Source: Microbacterium sp. Marseille-Q6965
GTDB lineage: Bacteria > Actinomycetota > Actinomycetes > Actinomycetales > Microbacteriaceae
DNA length: 64,000 bases
NCBI RefSeq assembly: GCF_946151065.1
Contig: NZ_CAMGZA010000003.1
Span: 186,001-250,000 of the forward strand
Direction: 5' to 3'
In this document: positions 44,401 to 51,866 of the stretch, piece after piece
Layout of the letters: each line of letters opens with the position of its first letter
How positions within the stretch are numbered: position 1 is the stretch's first letter
Made by a program: the position numbers and the translations under genes
The notes under the pieces: model-generated
Told to the model about the DNA's origin: nothing
Databases searched by the model: none
What the model saw: only the letters and a program-made list of their open reading frames with translations

Positions 44401-44421
44401 GGCACCGAGTGTCATTAACAT
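44401..44421. promoter_or_regulatory. Second putative MftR operator, before SDR gene 4
   Basis: GGCAC-CGA-GTGTC followed by ATTAACAT: 19 of 21 bases equal the site before mftA. TAACAT (44416-44421) fits a -10 box giving an approximately 70-base leader for SDR 4 and mftDEF. It lies 12 bp after the VWA stop. Confidence 0.65.
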
Positions 44422-44453
44422 GTGGGCCACGGCGCGAGGACGCGTCGTGCGAG

Positions 44454-44476
44454 GGCCGGCGGACGGTCCGCCGGCC
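44454..44476 (+). other. Leader hairpin before mycofactocin SDR gene 4
   Basis: Perfect 10-bp stem GGCCGGCGGA/TCCGCCGGCC with 3-base loop, 23 bp before ATG 44500. Nine stem bases equal those of the hairpin before SDR 2. Confidence 0.6.
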
Positions 44477-44499
44477 ACTGCGATGACGCAGGAGGAAGC

Positions 44500-45312
44500 A
44501 TGGGAAAGCTGGACGGGAAGGTCGCCTTCATCACCGGGGCCGCCCGCGGTCAGGGCCGCGCCCACGCGGTGAAGCTCGCCAGCGAGGGGGCGGACATCAT
44601 CGCCGTCGACCTCGCCGGGCCCATCGACTACGTGCCCTACGACTCGCCCACACCGGCGGATCTCGAGGAGACCGTGCGGCAGGTGGAGGCGGTCGATCGC
44701 CGCATCGTCGCGGAGAAGGCGGACGTGCGCGACCTCGAGGCGCTCCGCGCCGTCGTGGAGCGGGGCGTCGCGCAGCTGGGCCGGTTGGACATCATCGTGG
44801 CCAACGCGGGCATCTGCATCCCCGAGACCTGGGACGCCATCACGCCTCAGACCTTCGCCGCGGTGATGGACACGAACGTGACGGGCGTTTGGAACACCGT
44901 GATGGCGGGTGCCCATCACCTCGTCGCCGCGGGTGGCGGGTCGATCATCCTGACCAGCTCCTACGCCGGCAAGAAGATGCAGCCGTTCATGATCCACTAC
45001 ACCGCGTCGAAGCACGCCGTGGTGGGCCTGACGCGCGGCTTCGCCGCGGAGCTCGGCAAGCACCGCATCCGGGTGAACAGCATTCACCCGGGCGCGGTGA
45101 ACACGCCCATGGGCTCGGGCAACATGCAGCAGGCGCTGCAGCAGGCGGGGGAGACGAACCCGGCGTTGAACGGCATGGGCACGCCGTTCCTGCCGACCTG
45201 GGCTGTCGAGCCCGAGGACATCTCCGAGGCGGTCGCCTTCCTCGCTTCCGACGCGGCCGCGTACATCACGTCCGAGCACCTGTCGATCGACGCGGGATCG
45301 CAGTACTTCTAG
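44500..45312 (+). CDS. Mycofactocin-type short-chain dehydrogenase 4
   Basis: 270 aa; TGAARGQGR, VANAGICI, catalytic YTASKHA, and the family insertion (YDSPTPADLEETVRQVEAV then DRRIVAEKADVRD). It starts a second transcription unit, with its own MftR-like operator and leader hairpin, that continues into mftD. ATG 44500 follows GGAGGA. Substrate unknown. Confidence 0.92.
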   Translation: MGKLDGKVAFITGAARGQGRAHAVKLASEGADIIAVDLAGPIDYVPYDSPTPADLEETVRQVEAVDRRIVAEKADVRDLEALRAVVERGVAQLGRLDIIVANAGICIPETWDAITPQTFAAVMDTNVTGVWNTVMAGAHHLVAAGGGSIILTSSYAGKKMQPFMIHYTASKHAVVGLTRGFAAELGKHRIRVNSIHPGAVNTPMGSGNMQQALQQAGETNPALNGMGTPFLPTWAVEPEDISEAVAFLASDAAAYITSEHLSIDAGSQYF

Positions 45313-45322
45313 TCCACTCGAC

Positions 45323-45340
45323 CCGGCGCACCGGCGCCGG
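45323..45340 (+). other. Hairpin before mftD
   Basis: 7-bp stem CCGGCGC/GCGCCGG with loop ACCG, 15 bp before the mftD ATG; overlaps the approach to its ribosome site GAGAGGAG. Confidence 0.4.
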
Positions 45341-45354
45341 AGAGGAGCAGTAAC

Positions 45355-46626
45355 ATGGCAAACCGCTGGTTCGAGACCGTCGCGCAGGCGCAGCGCCGCG
45401 CCAAGCGACGCCTCCCCAAGTCCGTCTACGGTGCCCTCATCGCGGGAAGCGAGAAGGGCGTCACCATCGAGCAGAACCAGAACGCCTTCGCGCGGATCGG
45501 CTTCGCGCCCCACGTGGCGGGGCACCAGAGCGAGCGCGACCTGTCGACCACGGTGATGGGCATCCCCATCTCCTTCCCGGTGCTCATCTCGCCGACCGGG
45601 GTGCAGGCCGTGCACCCCGAGGGCGAGGTGGCCGTCGCGCGGGCCGCGGCGAACCGCGGCACGATCATGGGCCTGAGCTCCTTCGCGTCCAAACCCGTCG
45701 AGGAGGTGACGCAGGCCAACCCGAACACCCTCTTCCAGATGTACTGGTCGGGCTCGCGCGAGGCGATGCTGCAGCGCATGGAGCGCGCGCGGGCCGCCGG
45801 TGCGAAGGGCCTCATCTCGACGCTCGACTGGTCGTTCTCGAACGGGCGGGACTGGGGCAGCCCCTGGATTCCCGAGAAGCTCACGCTCACGGCGGCGCTG
45901 CGGTTCGCGCCGCAGGCCCTGACGCGGCCGGCCTGGCTCGCCGATTACCTCAAGACGCTCCGGGTGCCCGACCTCTCCACGCCCAACCTGCGGCCGCCGG
46001 GCGGCGAGGCGCCGACGTTCTTCGGGGCCTACTACGAGTGGATGACCACGCCGCCTCCCACGTGGGAGGACATCGCGTGGCTGCGCGAGCAGTGGGGCGG
46101 GCCGTTCATGCTCAAGGGCATCACGCGCATCGATGACGCCAAGCGGGCCGTCGACGCGGGCGTCACGGCGATCTCGGTGTCGAACCACGGCGGCAACAAC
46201 CTCGACACCACCCCCGCGACCATCCGCGTGCTGCCGGGCATCGCGGAGGCGGTGGGATCGCAGATCGAGGTGCTGCTGGACGGCGGTGTGCGCCGCGGCA
46301 GCGATGTCGCCAAGGCGCTGGCCTTCGGCGCCAAGGCCGTCATGATCGGGCGCGCGTACCTGTGGGGGCTCGCGGCGAACGGACAGGCCGGCGTGGAGAA
46401 CGTGCTCGATCTGCTGCGGGGCGGACTCGACTCGGCGGTGCTGGGGCTCGGGAAGGCCTCGACCGAGGAGCTGGATCCCGCCGACTTCGTCGTGCCCGAG
46501 GGGTTCTTCCTGCGGCTCGGCGACGGCCCCGCGACCCCCGGGCGGCGCACCCCCCGCAAGCCGCCCCGGCCCGCCTCCGAGGAGCACCCGGACGAGGTGA
46601 CCGCCGCGTCGGCGCAGGGAGCCTGA
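45355..46626 (+). CDS. mftD: Mycofactocin biosynthesis FMN enzyme MftD
   Basis: FMN-dependent alpha-hydroxy-acid-oxidase-type barrel of 423 aa that oxidatively deaminates the MftE-released core to the redox-active alpha-keto amide (pre-mycofactocin). Visible: FPVLISPTGVQAVHPEGEVA, substrate-binding SVSNHGGNNLDTTPATIR with the active-site His, and LLDGGVRRGSDVAKALAFGAKAVMIGR-type FMN phosphate loop. The last 40 residues are a Pro/Glu-rich tail. The gene is 42 bp after SDR 4. Confidence 0.94.
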   Translation: MANRWFETVAQAQRRAKRRLPKSVYGALIAGSEKGVTIEQNQNAFARIGFAPHVAGHQSERDLSTTVMGIPISFPVLISPTGVQAVHPEGEVAVARAAANRGTIMGLSSFASKPVEEVTQANPNTLFQMYWSGSREAMLQRMERARAAGAKGLISTLDWSFSNGRDWGSPWIPEKLTLTAALRFAPQALTRPAWLADYLKTLRVPDLSTPNLRPPGGEAPTFFGAYYEWMTTPPPTWEDIAWLREQWGGPFMLKGITRIDDAKRAVDAGVTAISVSNHGGNNLDTTPATIRVLPGIAEAVGSQIEVLLDGGVRRGSDVAKALAFGAKAVMIGRAYLWGLAANGQAGVENVLDLLRGGLDSAVLGLGKASTEELDPADFVVPEGFFLRLGDGPATPGRRTPRKPPRPASEEHPDEVTAASAQGA

Positions 46627-46725
46627 GGTGACCGCGGGCCGACGGGCGGCGGCGCCGGAGCGCGCCGCGCCGATCGGGCGCCGTGTGCGACGGCGGCGCC
46701 GCGCCGCCTCGACCCGCCGCGTGCC

Positions 46726-47433
46726 ATGCTCGGGGGCATGACCGGGATGCTCGCCGATCGCGCGTGGCCGGAGGTCGAGCGGCCGACCCTCCTCGTGCCG
46801 CTCGGCTCGCTCGAGCAGCACGGTCCGCACCTGCCGCTCGACACCGACACGCGCATCGCCCACGCGGTCGCGGAGCGGCTCGCGGCGACGCGGGGGCGGG
46901 AGGCGCTCGTGGCGCCCGCGCTGGCGTACGGGTCCTCGGGCGAGCACGACGGCTTCCCGGGAACGGTGTCGATCGGCGGGGAGGCGCTGCGGTCCGTCCT
47001 GCTCGAATACGCGCGGTCGGCCTCGGCCTGGGCCGCGACCGTGGTGTTCGTCAACGGGCACGGCGGCAACGCGGAAGCCGTGCGGCAGGCCGTGGCGACC
47101 CTGCGCGACGAGGAGGCCAGGGCGGTCGCCTGGACGCCGTGCGCACCGGATGAGGGGTGGACGGTCGACGCGCACGCCGGTCGGACGGAGACCTCGCTGC
47201 TGCTGCACCTGGCGCCCGAGCACGTTCGTCTCGAGCGGGCGGTGCCCGGCGCGCGCGACCCTCTCGCAGCGTTGCTCCCGCGCCTGCGCCGCGACGGCGT
47301 ACGCGCCGTGTCGCCATCCGGCGTGCTGGGCGACCCCGCCGGGGCCTCCGCGGAGGAGGGGGCGGCGCTGCTGGACGCCATGGTCGGGCACGCGCGGCGA
47401 CGGCTGGCGGAGTTCGGGGCGGGACCGTGGTGA
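46726..47433 (+). CDS. mftE: Mycofactocin peptidase MftE
   Basis: Creatininase-family metal hydrolase of 235 aa that cleaves the modified dipeptide from MftA. Metal and active-site motifs: PLGSLEQHGPHLPLDTDT, GSSGEHDGFPGTVSIG and VNGHGGN. ATG 46726 is used here; ATG 46738 (MTGMLADRAW) is equally possible and follows a G run. The stop overlaps the mftF GTG by 3 bases. Confidence 0.93.
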   Translation: MLGGMTGMLADRAWPEVERPTLLVPLGSLEQHGPHLPLDTDTRIAHAVAERLAATRGREALVAPALAYGSSGEHDGFPGTVSIGGEALRSVLLEYARSASAWAATVVFVNGHGGNAEAVRQAVATLRDEEARAVAWTPCAPDEGWTVDAHAGRTETSLLLHLAPEHVRLERAVPGARDPLAALLPRLRRDGVRAVSPSGVLGDPAGASAEEGAALLDAMVGHARRRLAEFGAGPW

Positions 47434-48956
47434 GGGCCCCGGCGGACGACGCGCGGCAGGCGCTTCCCGACGGCGCCGTCGTGCGCCTCGCCCGCCGCAC
47501 GCGCGTCTTCTCCCGGGGCGATGTGCTCGTCGGGGGCGCCCCCCTCCGCGTGACGCGGCTCGCGCCGGCGGCACGCGGTCTTCTCCGGGACGGAGCGATC
47601 ACGGTACGCGACGCGAAGACGAGGGCGCTCGCGGCGCGCCTCGTCGCGTCGGGTCAGGCGAACCCCGACCCCCGCACGCTTCCGGAGGGCGACCCGAGGC
47701 TCGTCTCGGTGGTCGTGCCGGCGTATGGGCGGGCGCGCCAGCTGGGGCGGCTCCTCCGCAGCGTCAGGGCCGAACTCGGGGGCGCTCCCGTCATCGTGGT
47801 CGATGACGGGTCGGCGCCGGCAGATGCGGCCGGCATCCGCCGTGCCGCGGAGGCGGGGGGTGCGGAGCTCGTCGTCATGCCGCGCAACGGCGGCCCCGCC
47901 GACGCCCGCAACGCGGGCCTGGCCCGCGTGAGGACGCCGTTCGTCCTGTTCGTCGACACCGACGTGGTGCTGCGTCCCGGCGCCGTGGCCCTGCTGCTGC
48001 CACACTTCGTCGACCCGCGGCTCGCGCTCGTCGCGCCGCGGGTGACCGGGCTGCCGGCACCGCGACCGACGGCGGTCCTGCGCTATGAGCAGGCTCGATC
48101 CTCGCTCGACCACGGGGAGCACGGTGGCCTCGTGCTCCCGCACTCGTCGCTGTCGTGGGTGTCGACCACCTGCGTGCTCGCGCGCGTCAGCGCGCTCGGG
48201 GAGGGGTTCGGGGCGGGGATGCGCGTGGCCGAAGACGTCGATCTCGTCTGGCGGCTGGCGGAGGGCGGCTGGCGGGTGCGCTTCGAGCCACTCGCCGAAG
48301 TCGCCCACGAGCATCGCGCCCGCCTCGGCCCGTGGGCCGCTCGGAAGTTCGTGTACGGTACGGGCGCGGCGCCGCTCGAGCGCCGACACGGACCGCTCAC
48401 GGCGCCTGCCGTGCTCGCCCCGTGGGCGGCGGGGCTGCTGGTCGCCGTCGGCGCCCAGCGATCGTGGTCGGCGCCGGTTGCGGTAGGCCTGACGGCAGCG
48501 GTGGCCGCGAGCACGGCCCGCCGCGTCGGCGCGCTGCCTCGCCGCGGCCGGCTCGCGGTGCGGCTCGCGGCGCAGGGGGTGGCCGCCACCCTCACGCAGG
48601 GCTCGGCGCTCGTGGTGCGTCACTGGTGGCCGGTCTTCGCGCTCGCCGCGGTCGTCTCACGACGGGCGCGGCTCCTCGTCGCCGTCTCGGCGCTCGGCGA
48701 CGCGGCCATCGAGTACGCGCGGCTGAGACCACGGCTCGACCCCCTGCGCTTTCTCGTGCTCCGGCGCCTTGACGACCTCGCCTACGGCGCGGGTGTCTGG
48801 TGGGGAGCGGTGCGAAGCGGATCGCTCCGCGCGTTGGCACCCTTCGTCCGCACCGCGGCCCCTCGCACGGCGTTGCAGCGAGCGGAGGAGACCCGCGCGC
48901 GTGCCCTGCTCACCGCCGCGGAGTCGACGCCGTCCCCGATACGACGGCGGGCCTGA
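47430..48956 (+). CDS. mftF: Mycofactocin glycosyltransferase MftF
   Basis: Family-2 glycosyltransferase of 508 aa that adds beta-1,4-glucose units to pre-mycofactocin. An N-terminal 90-residue accessory domain is followed by the GT-A fold (SVVVPAYGRARQLG, DDGS at 125-128, DTD at 176-178, and the acceptor-side GAGMRVAEDVDLVWRL). The C-terminal third is hydrophobic with probable membrane helices (VLAPWAAGLLVAVG, WWPVFALAAVV). GTG 47430 overlaps mftE, closing the mftDEF unit. Confidence 0.94.
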   Translation: MRAPADDARQALPDGAVVRLARRTRVFSRGDVLVGGAPLRVTRLAPAARGLLRDGAITVRDAKTRALAARLVASGQANPDPRTLPEGDPRLVSVVVPAYGRARQLGRLLRSVRAELGGAPVIVVDDGSAPADAAGIRRAAEAGGAELVVMPRNGGPADARNAGLARVRTPFVLFVDTDVVLRPGAVALLLPHFVDPRLALVAPRVTGLPAPRPTAVLRYEQARSSLDHGEHGGLVLPHSSLSWVSTTCVLARVSALGEGFGAGMRVAEDVDLVWRLAEGGWRVRFEPLAEVAHEHRARLGPWAARKFVYGTGAAPLERRHGPLTAPAVLAPWAAGLLVAVGAQRSWSAPVAVGLTAAVAASTARRVGALPRRGRLAVRLAAQGVAATLTQGSALVVRHWWPVFALAAVVSRRARLLVAVSALGDAAIEYARLRPRLDPLRFLVLRRLDDLAYGAGVWWGAVRSGSLRALAPFVRTAAPRTALQRAEETRARALLTAAESTPSPIRRRA

Positions 48957-48971
48957 CCCCTTCGCGTGCTT

Positions 48972-50117
48972 TCACGCCAGCAACCCGAGCTCGGTCGCAA
49001 AGCCGCGGACACGGTCGGCCATGTCATGCGGAACCTCGGCCGCGGCGAAGTGACCGCCCCGCTCGAGCCGCGCAAAGACGCGCAGGTCGCGGTAGAACCG
49101 GTGCGCGAGCGATTCGGGGTAGTCCGCCTCGTGGCGCTGGATGAACACCGCGGCGGGCACGGCGGTCGGCGCCATGGGCGTCTCGACGCTCTCGTGATAC
49201 GGGCGGAAGGAGGAACCGATCGACTGCGTGACCCAGTAGATCGTGGCCTCGGTGAGGATCCGCTCGCGCGAGAGGAGCTGCTCCACCTCGCGCGGGTCGG
49301 CCGGCTTCGCTCCCGGTGGGGACCCGGCGGGAACGTCGCTCCACTCCACGAGCTTCTCGGTGAGCCACGCCAGGAGCCCGGTGGGCGAATCGTTGAGCGC
49401 GGCGGCCAGGGTGTCGGGCCGCGTGCCCTGGAGGTGCGCGTAGCCGCTCTCGGCGCCCTGATCGGCCTCGAGCCGGGCGAAGAAGGCGCGCTCCTGCGCG
49501 TCGCGCGTCGCCGCCCGCTCCTCGTTCGTGGGGAAGTGCGCGTGCGTCGCGATGATGCCCGCCACGTGATCCGGGTGACGTGACGCGAGCAGATCGCTGA
49601 CGTTGGCCGAGACGTCCTCCCCGTAGGTGAGGTACCGCCCGTAGCCGAGCACCTCGGTCATGAGGGTGTGCATCGTCGCCGCCATCCGTTCCTCCGTCAG
49701 CGGCCCACGCCGGTACGGCGACGAGAACCCGAAGCCGGGAAGGCTCGGCACGACGACGTGGAAGTCCGGCAGCAGGCGCGCGAAGTCGAGCTGCAGGGCG
49801 AAGGTATGCGGCCAGCCGTGCATCACGAGCAGGGCCGGGGCGGACGGATCCGACGCGCGCCGGTGCACGAAGTGGAGCTCGGCGTCGTCGATGGTGGCGG
49901 TGAACTGCGGGCTCTCGTTCAGCCATTCCTCACGGGCGCGCCAGTCCCACGCCGCCCAGCTCGACACGAGCTCCCGCAGGTACGCCGCCGTCATACCGGA
50001 GGCCGGGCGGCGCGGGGAGTCGTCCAGGAGGCGCGCCGCGTCGAGCCGGGCACGCAGGTCGTGGAGGACGGTTTCGGGCACGTCGATGCGGAACGGTCGG
50101 GGCGCGGCGCTGGGCAT
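48972..50117 (-). CDS. Epoxide hydrolase-like alpha/beta hydrolase
   Basis: 381 aa with the N-terminal cap of microsomal-type epoxide hydrolases (FRIDVPETVLHDLRARLDAA). Oxyanion motif HGWP at 100-103, nucleophile candidate Asp168, and a C-terminal His at about 356 in GGHFAAAE. The nucleophile elbow reads YGEDVS instead of the common GGDWG, which may alter substrate or activity. Single gene, convergent with mftF, with a leaderless-type start. Substrate unknown. Confidence 0.83.
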   Translation of the reverse strand: MPSAAPRPFRIDVPETVLHDLRARLDAARLLDDSPRRPASGMTAAYLRELVSSWAAWDWRAREEWLNESPQFTATIDDAELHFVHRRASDPSAPALLVMHGWPHTFALQLDFARLLPDFHVVVPSLPGFGFSSPYRRGPLTEERMAATMHTLMTEVLGYGRYLTYGEDVSANVSDLLASRHPDHVAGIIATHAHFPTNEERAATRDAQERAFFARLEADQGAESGYAHLQGTRPDTLAAALNDSPTGLLAWLTEKLVEWSDVPAGSPPGAKPADPREVEQLLSRERILTEATIYWVTQSIGSSFRPYHESVETPMAPTAVPAAVFIQRHEADYPESLAHRFYRDLRVFARLERGGHFAAAEVPHDMADRVRGFATELGLLA

Positions 50118-50123
50118 GATGCG

Positions 50124-50129
50124 ACGCTA
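50124..50129 (-). promoter_or_regulatory. -10 box TAGCGT, leaderless promoter of the epoxide hydrolase gene
   Basis: Minus-strand TAGCGT, six bases (CGCATC), then ATG 50117, with no ribosome site. Confidence 0.5.
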
Positions 50130-50283
50130 CGGGCCGCCTCCGACATCGCCGTCGCGACCGCAGGCGCGCGAGCCGCGGATTCCGTGCGGAGTGCGGAGCG
50201 ACGGCGGGCGGCGCCGCAAGCCCCCTGACGAACGGCGCGTGTCGACCTAGGCTCGGCGCACGCAAGGACGATTGGAGCGCGAG

Positions 50284-50358
50284 ATGAACGCATCCCGGGT
50301 TCTGGCGACCGGCGGGCGTGCGCCCGGCGTGCGCGCCCGACATCGAGGAGGGGTGTGA
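50284..50358 (+). CDS. Possible 24-aa leader peptide before the VOC gene
   Basis: Short frame from ATG 50284 (after GGAGCGCGAG) to a TGA at 50358, two bases before the VOC ATG: MNASRVLATGGRAPGVRARH, then RGGV. It lies downstream of a TAGGCT -10 box at 50248-50253. Its end covers the VOC ribosome site GGAGGGG, so its translation could modulate the next gene. Equally it may be chance. Confidence 0.25.
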   Translation: MNASRVLATGGRAPGVRARHRGGV

Positions 50359-50360
50359 CC

Positions 50361-50789
50361 ATGCGCACCCTCCACGTGGGCCTGCGGGTGAGCGACCTCG
50401 AGCGTTCGCTCGAGTTCTACGCCGCGCTGGGCTACGAGGTGCTGGGGCAGGTGCCGGAGACCGACTTCGGCACCCTCGCGATGCTCAAGCTGCCGGGCGA
50501 CGAGTTCGTCACCCTCGAGTTCGTGCACAATCCCGCCGGCGGGTCGTTCGAGCCCCGCGGCATCAGCCACATCGTCGTGCAGGTCGACTCGGTGGCCGAG
50601 GCGGCGGAGCGTTTGAGCGCTCGCGGCGTGGCGACCGAGGAGCCACGGTGTCTCGACCCGGAGGCCGACTTCTGGACCATGTGGCTCACCGATCCCGACG
50701 GGTATCGCATCGAGCTCGTGCAGTGGCCCGCCGGTCATGCGCTGGGGATGACGGCGGCCGACTTCGCGGACGACGACGAGGAGGAGTGA
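50361..50789 (+). CDS. VOC (glyoxalase/dioxygenase-fold) protein
   Basis: 142 aa with two betaalphabetabetabeta modules: RTLHVGLRVSDLERSLEFYAALG-type start and GISHIVVQVDSV. Candidate metal ligands are His6 region, Glu in TLEFVHN, His in ISHIV and Glu in YRIELVQWP, the glyoxalase I layout. The acidic tail DFADDDEEE is unusual. It may be a lactoylglutathione-lyase-like enzyme, but actinobacteria use other thiols, so the substrate is open. ATG 50361 follows GGAGGGG. Confidence 0.8.
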   Translation: MRTLHVGLRVSDLERSLEFYAALGYEVLGQVPETDFGTLAMLKLPGDEFVTLEFVHNPAGGSFEPRGISHIVVQVDSVAEAAERLSARGVATEEPRCLDPEADFWTMWLTDPDGYRIELVQWPAGHALGMTAADFADDDEEE

Positions 50790-50812
50790 GCGGGGGCGCG
50801 TCGCCGCCCGGA

Positions 50813-50818
50813 TAGGCT
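50813..50818 (+). promoter_or_regulatory. -10 box TAGGCT, leaderless promoter of the LysR gene
   Basis: TAGGCT, seven bases (CGTGCGC), then ATG 50826. The spacing supports ATG 50826 over the GTG at 50820, which would sit only one base after the box. Confidence 0.5.
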
Positions 50819-50825
50819 CGTGCGC

Positions 50826-51734
50826 ATGTTCAGCCTCGAGCAGCTGCGGGGGTTCGTCGCCGTCGCGGAGCACCTGCATTTCGGAAGGGCCGCTCAGGAG
50901 CTGCAGATGACACAACCGCCCCTGAGCCGGCAGATCCAGAAGCTCGAGACCGATCTGGGCGCGCAGCTCTTCGATCGCTCCAATCGCTCCGTCGCCCTCA
51001 CCCCGGTCGGTGAGCTGCTGCTCGATCGCGCCCGACAGCTCCTGGCCCTCGCGGAGCGCTCGCGGGAGGCCGTGCGCAGCGCCGCGCGGGGCGACGAGGG
51101 ATCGCTGACGGTGGGCTTCACCGCGGCGTCGTCGATCTCTGTTCTCGGACCCCTGCTGGCGCGGTTCCGGGAACACATCCCGCGGATCGAGATCGATCTG
51201 CGTGAGCGCGTCACCAATCAGCAGCTCGCGGAGATCGAGCGCGGCGCCATCGACCTCGGCCTCGTCCGGAACGCGCCTCGCCAGGACCCGGCGATGCAGG
51301 CGCGCGAGCTGTTCGTGGAGCATCTTGCCGCCGCTCTGCCCGCCGGGCATCCGCTCGCGGACGACGAGGGGCCGATCCGGCTCGACGACCTCGCGGCGCA
51401 CCCGATGATCGGGTACGCGCGCCCCGACTCCGAGTACTTCGTGCGCAAGACCCAGGCGTTGCTCGGCGCCCGCGACGTCCAGGTCGCCTTCCAGGTCAGC
51501 CAGATCCTCAGCCTGCTCGCGCTCGTCGGCATGGGTCTCGGGTTCGGGCTCGTGCCGCGCTCCGCCGAGCACATGCGCGTCGACGGCGTGGTGATCCGCG
51601 AGCTCGATCTCGACCCGGGCGATGCGGCTCACGCGCGGGTGTCCATTCACGCGGTGTGGTCGCGCGACTCCCGGAACCCGGCGCTGTGGCGTGCGCTCGA
51701 GGCGCTCGGTTCGTCGCCGCTGAACGTGTCGTAG
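50826..51734 (+). CDS. LysR-family transcriptional regulator
   Basis: 302 aa. N-terminal LysR HTH (MFSLEQLRGFVAVAEHLHFG, then AAQELQMTQPPLSRQIQKLE) and a two-lobed co-inducer domain (SLTVGFTAASSISVLGPLLA). The start was set at ATG 50826 from the leaderless promoter. It is the closest regulator to the hexuronate cluster that begins 130 bp downstream on the same strand, and the motif copies there are candidates for its sites. Confidence 0.9.
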   Translation: MFSLEQLRGFVAVAEHLHFGRAAQELQMTQPPLSRQIQKLETDLGAQLFDRSNRSVALTPVGELLLDRARQLLALAERSREAVRSAARGDEGSLTVGFTAASSISVLGPLLARFREHIPRIEIDLRERVTNQQLAEIERGAIDLGLVRNAPRQDPAMQARELFVEHLAAALPAGHPLADDEGPIRLDDLAAHPMIGYARPDSEYFVRKTQALLGARDVQVAFQVSQILSLLALVGMGLGFGLVPRSAEHMRVDGVVIRELDLDPGDAAHARVSIHAVWSRDSRNPALWRALEALGSSPLNVS

Positions 51735-51765
51735 GCACTCGATACCTCCGCGGCATGCCCTGATC

Positions 51766-51783
51766 GCGATATCGCATTGGAGC
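51766..51783. promoter_or_regulatory. Upstream motif A of the hexuronate cluster
   Basis: Palindrome GCGATATCGC (51766-51775) that runs into ATATCGCATTGGAGC (51769-51783). A 12-of-15 match to the latter lies before kdgD at 58308-58322, and ATATCGCA recurs at 52951-52958. Located 84 bp before the lactonase gene. Confidence 0.45.
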
Positions 51784-51866
51784 GGTCCGGCGAGGCCTCC
51801 GTATGCTGACGACGCTCAGGGCAGAGGGTTCTGCAGCGAGGCCGGGCAGGCGGCGAAAGGCGGACG

